In this document: positions 60,676-64,000 of the stretch, one piece after another
Layout: every line of letters begins with the position of its first letter
How positions within the stretch are numbered: the first letter of the stretch is position 1
Origin: Alphaproteobacteria bacterium
Lineage (GTDB): Bacteria; Pseudomonadota; Alphaproteobacteria; UBA8366; GCA-2717185
Reading direction: 5' to 3'
NCBI GenBank assembly: GCA_012103325.1
Contig: WLWY01000010.1
Location: 164,473-228,472, forward strand
Length of the DNA: 64,000 nt
Position numbers and translations under genes: made by a program
The notes under the pieces: generated by a model
What the model was told of the DNA's origin: nothing
Seen by the model: the letters and a program-made list of their open reading frames with translations, nothing else
The model's database searches: none

Positions 60676-60716
60676 GTCACACCATCGAGCAGGCGCTCAG
60701 GTCGTAGAACCACGCA

Positions 60717-61106
60717 TTAAGGACGTCCCAACAGACGTTCGATTTCGCGCCGGTCCTTCTTGGTCGGGCGGCCCGCGCCCACTTCACGGCGTGCCGCGCC
60801 CAGTTTCCGCTCCGGCTTCGGCTGGGCGTCCGGCGGGTTCAAATCCTGGTACAGGGCTTGCGCTTCCGGCGCGGGCCCGCGCCGGGTGCCGAGCGCGATG
60901 ATTTCCACGACCCGGACATAGGGGCCTTTTGGAAAGGTCACCACATCGCCCGGCTGCACGGTGTGATGGGATTTTCGAACCACTATCCGGTTGACCCTAA
61001 AACCGCCGCTCGCAATCTGTTGCGCGGCAAGAGTCCGGCTCTTGAACAGCCGCGCATGCCAGAGCCATTTGTCCAACCGAAGCTTTTCCGGTACCTGCTC
61101 CGTCAT
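60717..61106 (-). CDS. hslR: S4-domain RNA-binding protein (Hsp15-like)
   Basis: A 129-residue protein. The S4 domain shows L-R-L-D-K-W-L-W-H-A-R-L-F-K-S-R-T and V-N-R-I/V-V-R-K-S-H; the C-terminus is basic. Hsp15 binds stalled 50S subunits with peptidyl-tRNA. Its ATG overlaps the stop of the helicase gene (ATGA), so they form a coupled RNA-processing pair. Confidence 0.92.
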   Translation of the reverse strand: MTEQVPEKLRLDKWLWHARLFKSRTLAAQQIASGGFRVNRIVVRKSHHTVQPGDVVTFPKGPYVRVVEIIALGTRRGPAPEAQALYQDLNPPDAQPKPERKLGAARREVGAGRPTKKDRREIERLLGRP

Positions 61107-63574
61107 TTTGCGCTCGCCATATCGCGCAGCTTTGCGAAGGGCGATGCCGGATCGAACGGCCCCGCGGATTTCCCGCCACGCGACGCCTTGCCGTTTCCAC
61201 CATTGCGCTTCTTCTGCCGGAATTTAGTTCCCTCGTCCGACTGATCGACGTGATAACCGAGCCCGCGAAGGACCGACGCGAGCGCAGCACCATCGCAACC
61301 GGCAAGCGCGATGAATTCCGCATCCGCGGAAAATGGCCCCCGCCGAGCGCGTTTTCGCGCCGCTGCGGCCAACCGCTCCGCACTGTCCAACCGTATCGCC
61401 CGATCCCCCAACACGCGATAGCCGATGAAACGCCAGACGTCCTCCGACGCCTCGGCTGCCGGAACCGAGGGCGCCTGGCCGGGACGCGGAGCCGGAACAC
61501 CGGTATACACGCCAGCCAGTACCGCGCGCAGGCGCAGTGCCGTGGGGCGAAGCAGCGGGGCGAAATACACCGCATGGATACCGAACCGAAGGCCAAGGCG
61601 GGTCAGCGCTTTCTTGTCCGCTGCGTCGAGAGCGGAAATCTGATTGCGGGCGGCGATGCTGCGCACCGACCCGAGACTCTCCGCGAGCTGAAAGACGATG
61701 CCGCGGGCAGCTGCCCCGAGATCTGCTTCACGTGCCCGAAACAGCGCCGCCAACCGTCGACGGAGATAGGCAGCGAGCCAACGGTTAAGGCGTGCGAGGA
61801 CAAGATCCCGCGAATTTGAGGCCAGCAACTCATTGCGCAGCAAGACGATATTCGGTGCCAGCGCCGTATCACCCTTTTGCAAGCTCGCGATCTCATCATC
61901 GTGCCAGCGAATGCGGCCGCTGCGGGACAGGGAAAAGGATTTATCCTCGTCCGCACAAAGGGCGGCAACCCGCGTATCGACTTCGAGCGCAATCGTGCCC
62001 CGTGCCGCCGATACCAAAGTCTGCGTTTCCTCTGGGCTTTGCTCGGCATTTCGGATGAATTTCAGCCCTGCCATCGATCCAGCAATGACACCCTCGACAA
62101 CGACATCCCCCGACTTCGACACAAAGGACAGCAGCTCTTCATCGCCCTGCCGCCGTTTGGCCAGTACCGGTGCCCGCCGGTCGACGAACCGCTGCAATAG
62201 CCGCTGATGCAGGGCATCGGAAAGCCGGTCTTCGATTTCCCGCGCGATCCCCTGCCAATGCGCGCTATCAGACAGCCAATCGGTACGATGGCTGATATAG
62301 GTCCAGGTTCGCACATGCGCGATCCGTTGGGTCAGGGTATCGATATCGCCATTGACATTGTCGAGACGCTTAATGTGGTCGCCGACCCAGTCTTCCGGCA
62401 GTCGTGCCTCAAGCGAGGAGAGGTGGAGGAAGACCTGCCGTAACAGGCGCACATGAATGTCCGGCATCACCTTGCGGAAATCCGGTATTTGACAGACGTC
62501 CCATAACAAACGCACCGCCGCCGGGTTGGTCGCGCGTTCGGCGACGTCCGCATCGGAGGTCAACTCCTTCAACGTCCGAAAATCATCGGCCTCCCGCGCG
62601 CGGTACAGCAGTGGCGAAGAGGGCTGCCGGGACAAGCTGTCGAGCAAGGCGCGCGGCGACCGGAAATCGAAATCGCGATTGCGCCAGCTCACCCGGTCCA
62701 GCGTGTCGTATTGATGAGACTCGATCGCTTCCACCACCTCATCGTCGAATGCTGGAATATTGTTCGTCACGCCAAAGGTGCCGTCATGCTGATAGCGGCC
62801 CGCGCGACCGGCAATCTGACCGATCTCGGCCGGCTGCAACCGGCGCGGCGCCCGGCCGTCGAATTTCCGCATCCCGGCGAAGGCGACATGCTCGATATCC
62901 ATGTTGAGGCCCATGCCGATGGCATCGGTTGCGACCATGTAATCGACCTCACCGGCCTGATACATCTCGACTTGCGCATTACGCGTCCGCGGCGACAGCG
63001 CGCCCAACACGACGGCGGTGCCGCCACGCTGGCGGCGGATCAGCTCGGCCAGCCCATAAACCTCGTTCAGGGAAAATGCCACGATCGCGGTACGGCGCGG
63101 CAGCCGCGTCAACTTCTTTGCACCCGTATAGGACAGGGTGGAGAAGCGGGGCCGGGTTTCGAGCTGCGCATCGGGTGCCAGCTGCCGTAGCAGCGGCGCG
63201 ATGGTATCGGCACCGAGCAGCATGGTCTCTTCCCGCCCCCTCGCATGCAACAGCCGGTCGGTGAAGACGTGGCCGCGCTCGCGGTCGGCGCAAAGCTGAA
63301 TTTCATCGATCGCCAGGAAATCGACTTCGAGATCGAGCGGCATCGACTCGACGGTGCACACGAACCAGCGCGGCCGGGGCGGCACGATCTTCTCTTCGCC
63401 CGTGATCAGCGCCACCGAACGGCGGCCTTTCAGTGCCACGATACGGTCGTAATTTTCACGTGCCAGGAGCCGAAGCGGGAAGCCGAGCATTCGGTCGATC
63501 GCCAGATAGGTCTTGCCGGTATTCGTGGGGCCCAAAACGGCCCGCACCCGGCCTCGTTTTTCATGCAGCGCCAT
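61103..63574 (-). CDS. Suv3-like ATP-dependent RNA helicase
   Basis: An 823-residue DExH helicase. Walker A is G-P-T-N-T-G-K-T, Walker B D-E-I-Q, motif VI Q-I-A-G-R-A-G-R, and the C-terminal region carries the accessory domains of mitochondrial SUV3 relatives. ATG 63574 is chosen with AAGGA upstream; a longer frame to 63667 runs into the 133-bp repeat and is not coding. It would unwind structured RNA, probably with exonucleases. The C-terminus is Lys/Gly-rich (K-K-R-N-G-G-N-G-K). Confidence 0.93.
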   Translation of the reverse strand: MALHEKRGRVRAVLGPTNTGKTYLAIDRMLGFPLRLLARENYDRIVALKGRRSVALITGEEKIVPPRPRWFVCTVESMPLDLEVDFLAIDEIQLCADRERGHVFTDRLLHARGREETMLLGADTIAPLLRQLAPDAQLETRPRFSTLSYTGAKKLTRLPRRTAIVAFSLNEVYGLAELIRRQRGGTAVVLGALSPRTRNAQVEMYQAGEVDYMVATDAIGMGLNMDIEHVAFAGMRKFDGRAPRRLQPAEIGQIAGRAGRYQHDGTFGVTNNIPAFDDEVVEAIESHQYDTLDRVSWRNRDFDFRSPRALLDSLSRQPSSPLLYRAREADDFRTLKELTSDADVAERATNPAAVRLLWDVCQIPDFRKVMPDIHVRLLRQVFLHLSSLEARLPEDWVGDHIKRLDNVNGDIDTLTQRIAHVRTWTYISHRTDWLSDSAHWQGIAREIEDRLSDALHQRLLQRFVDRRAPVLAKRRQGDEELLSFVSKSGDVVVEGVIAGSMAGLKFIRNAEQSPEETQTLVSAARGTIALEVDTRVAALCADEDKSFSLSRSGRIRWHDDEIASLQKGDTALAPNIVLLRNELLASNSRDLVLARLNRWLAAYLRRRLAALFRAREADLGAAARGIVFQLAESLGSVRSIAARNQISALDAADKKALTRLGLRFGIHAVYFAPLLRPTALRLRAVLAGVYTGVPAPRPGQAPSVPAAEASEDVWRFIGYRVLGDRAIRLDSAERLAAAARKRARRGPFSADAEFIALAGCDGAALASVLRGLGYHVDQSDEGTKFRQKKRNGGNGKASRGGKSAGPFDPASPFAKLRDMASAK

Positions 63575-63617
63575 GTTCCTTCGAACATTGCGGGATTCTA
63601 TGATGATAGCAAGGGCT

Positions 63618-63750
63618 AGTGTCCTGATCGTGAAATTCAAAAGATTGAATTTCTCGTGAATCAGCACACTAACTATTTGAATCTAATGTGATTCAGATCC
63701 TAAAATTCGCCGCATAAAATGCGGCAAATTTCAGAATCATCACACTAGGA
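63618..63750. repeat. 133-bp palindromic interspersed repeat, copy 2
   Basis: Second copy of the 14497-14629 repeat, same ends (AGTGTCCT to ACACTAGGA), with its hairpins preserved despite about 16 substitutions. It sits 43 bases upstream of the helicase start and is directly followed by the edge palindrome. Confidence 0.9.
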
Positions 63751-63762
63751 GCCTGTCCGAGC

Positions 63763-64000
63763 AATGCTTATGGTCTGCACTGCGTTTTCAAGGGTTTGGG
63801 TTAGGATGGCGTCGCGTGACGATGCCGGGGGCATCGTGAGCGGCGCCGGACGACATCCCAAACCCTTGAAAACGCGGCCCTTCGGGTCGACCAGAGAAAC
63901 GTGCATGCTACGTCGAGGGCGCTTGACGATGCTTCCAGCATCGCCGGCGCACCCTCTCCTAACATGCACGTTTCTCTGGTCGATGCAGGCCGTAAGCATT
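63763..64000. repeat. 238-bp two-armed palindromic element at the right edge
   Basis: Outer stem: AATGCTTAxGGxCTGCA (63763-63779) with TGCAGGCCGTAAGCATT (63984-64000), two G-T wobbles. Arm A: 18-base perfect pairing of CGTTTTCAAGGGTTTGGG (63783) with its complement at 63857-63874. Arm B: 21-base perfect pairing of 63887-63907 with 63963-63983 (core CCAGAGAAACGTGCATG). The tips carry GATGCC/GGCATC and GATGCT/AGCATC. The linker GCCCTTCGGGTCG (63877-63889) is the reverse complement of that in the mre element. No coding function is credible. Confidence 0.9.

Noticed and set aside
63745..63999. 84-codon ORF in the edge palindrome
   Set aside because: It follows the hairpin arms; composition is explained by the repeat.
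1..64000. CRISPR arrays, prophage or insertion-sequence genes
   Set aside because: No regularly spaced direct repeats, and no transposase, integrase or phage structural protein among the credible ORFs.

Overview
The window is a 64 kb stretch of an alphaproteobacterial chromosome. The evidence is a CpdR cell-cycle regulator, an RpoH with the RpoH box, an hflK-hflC-DUF2065-degP block, CarD, a Suv3-like helicase with Hsp15, and a complete mreBCD-mrdA-rodA operon. Codon use is GC-rich and long antisense shadow ORFs are common. A Rhodospirillales-like, possibly marine, heterotroph fits, but the genus cannot be read from the sequence. I saw no phage, transposase, CRISPR array or rRNA; there is one tRNA, Val(GAC).

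Layout. 1-8.0 kb holds peripheral metabolism: an amidohydrolase cut by the window edge, threonine aldolase, aldo/keto reductase, a small secreted protein, an XRE regulator with DUF2975, class V and class IV aminotransferases flanking an MBL-fold hydrolase, and an SDR. 8.2-9.9 kb has the tRNA, cpdR and a lytic transglycosylase. 9.9-14.5 kb is a probable D-glutamate/D-amino-acid cluster: dgcA and dgcN between two PLP enzymes. 14.6-17.9 kb has an adenylate cyclase, GDP-L-fucose synthase and a cyclophilin. 18.0-25.6 kb is one minus-strand series: glutamine-synthetase-like ligase, aldehyde dehydrogenase, Fe-alcohol dehydrogenase, TrmO-like protein, mtnA, and an aldolase-SDR fusion. glpK diverges from it. 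27.3-29.7 kb has a VOC protein, an Asp/Glu-racemase-like protein and an enolase-superfamily enzyme.

29.6-36.4 kb is the cell-shape operon (mreB, mreC, mreD, mrdA, rodA, ydcF-like). 36.8-42.3 kb has ilvBNC, miaA and serB. 42.2-47.5 kb has an MFS transporter and the envelope quality-control genes degP, DUF2065, hflC and hflK. 47.7-56.2 kb has mrp, a tandem CAP protein, an HpcH/HpaI aldolase, a PagL-like enzyme, proline iminopeptidase, a nuclease, an M48 protease and a TPR-oxygenase. 56.3-63.6 kb has rpoH, a metallophosphoesterase-like protein with altered metal motifs, carD, fdxA, terB, a DUF938 protein, hslR and the helicase.

The most unusual content is partly non-coding. Two large two-armed palindromes, one filling the mreD-mrdA gap and one at the right edge, share a 13-nt linker in opposite orientation. 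A short relic of the first lies upstream of degP. A separate 133-bp palindromic repeat occurs twice. A tiny transcription unit near 50.7 kb combines a promoter, a Shine-Dalgarno matching 17 nt of the 16S 3' end, a 24-codon ORF and a strong terminator. Among proteins, the degenerate phosphatase beside carD, the dgcNA neighbourhood, and the mtnA/aldolase-SDR/alcohol dehydrogenase series deserve the closest look.
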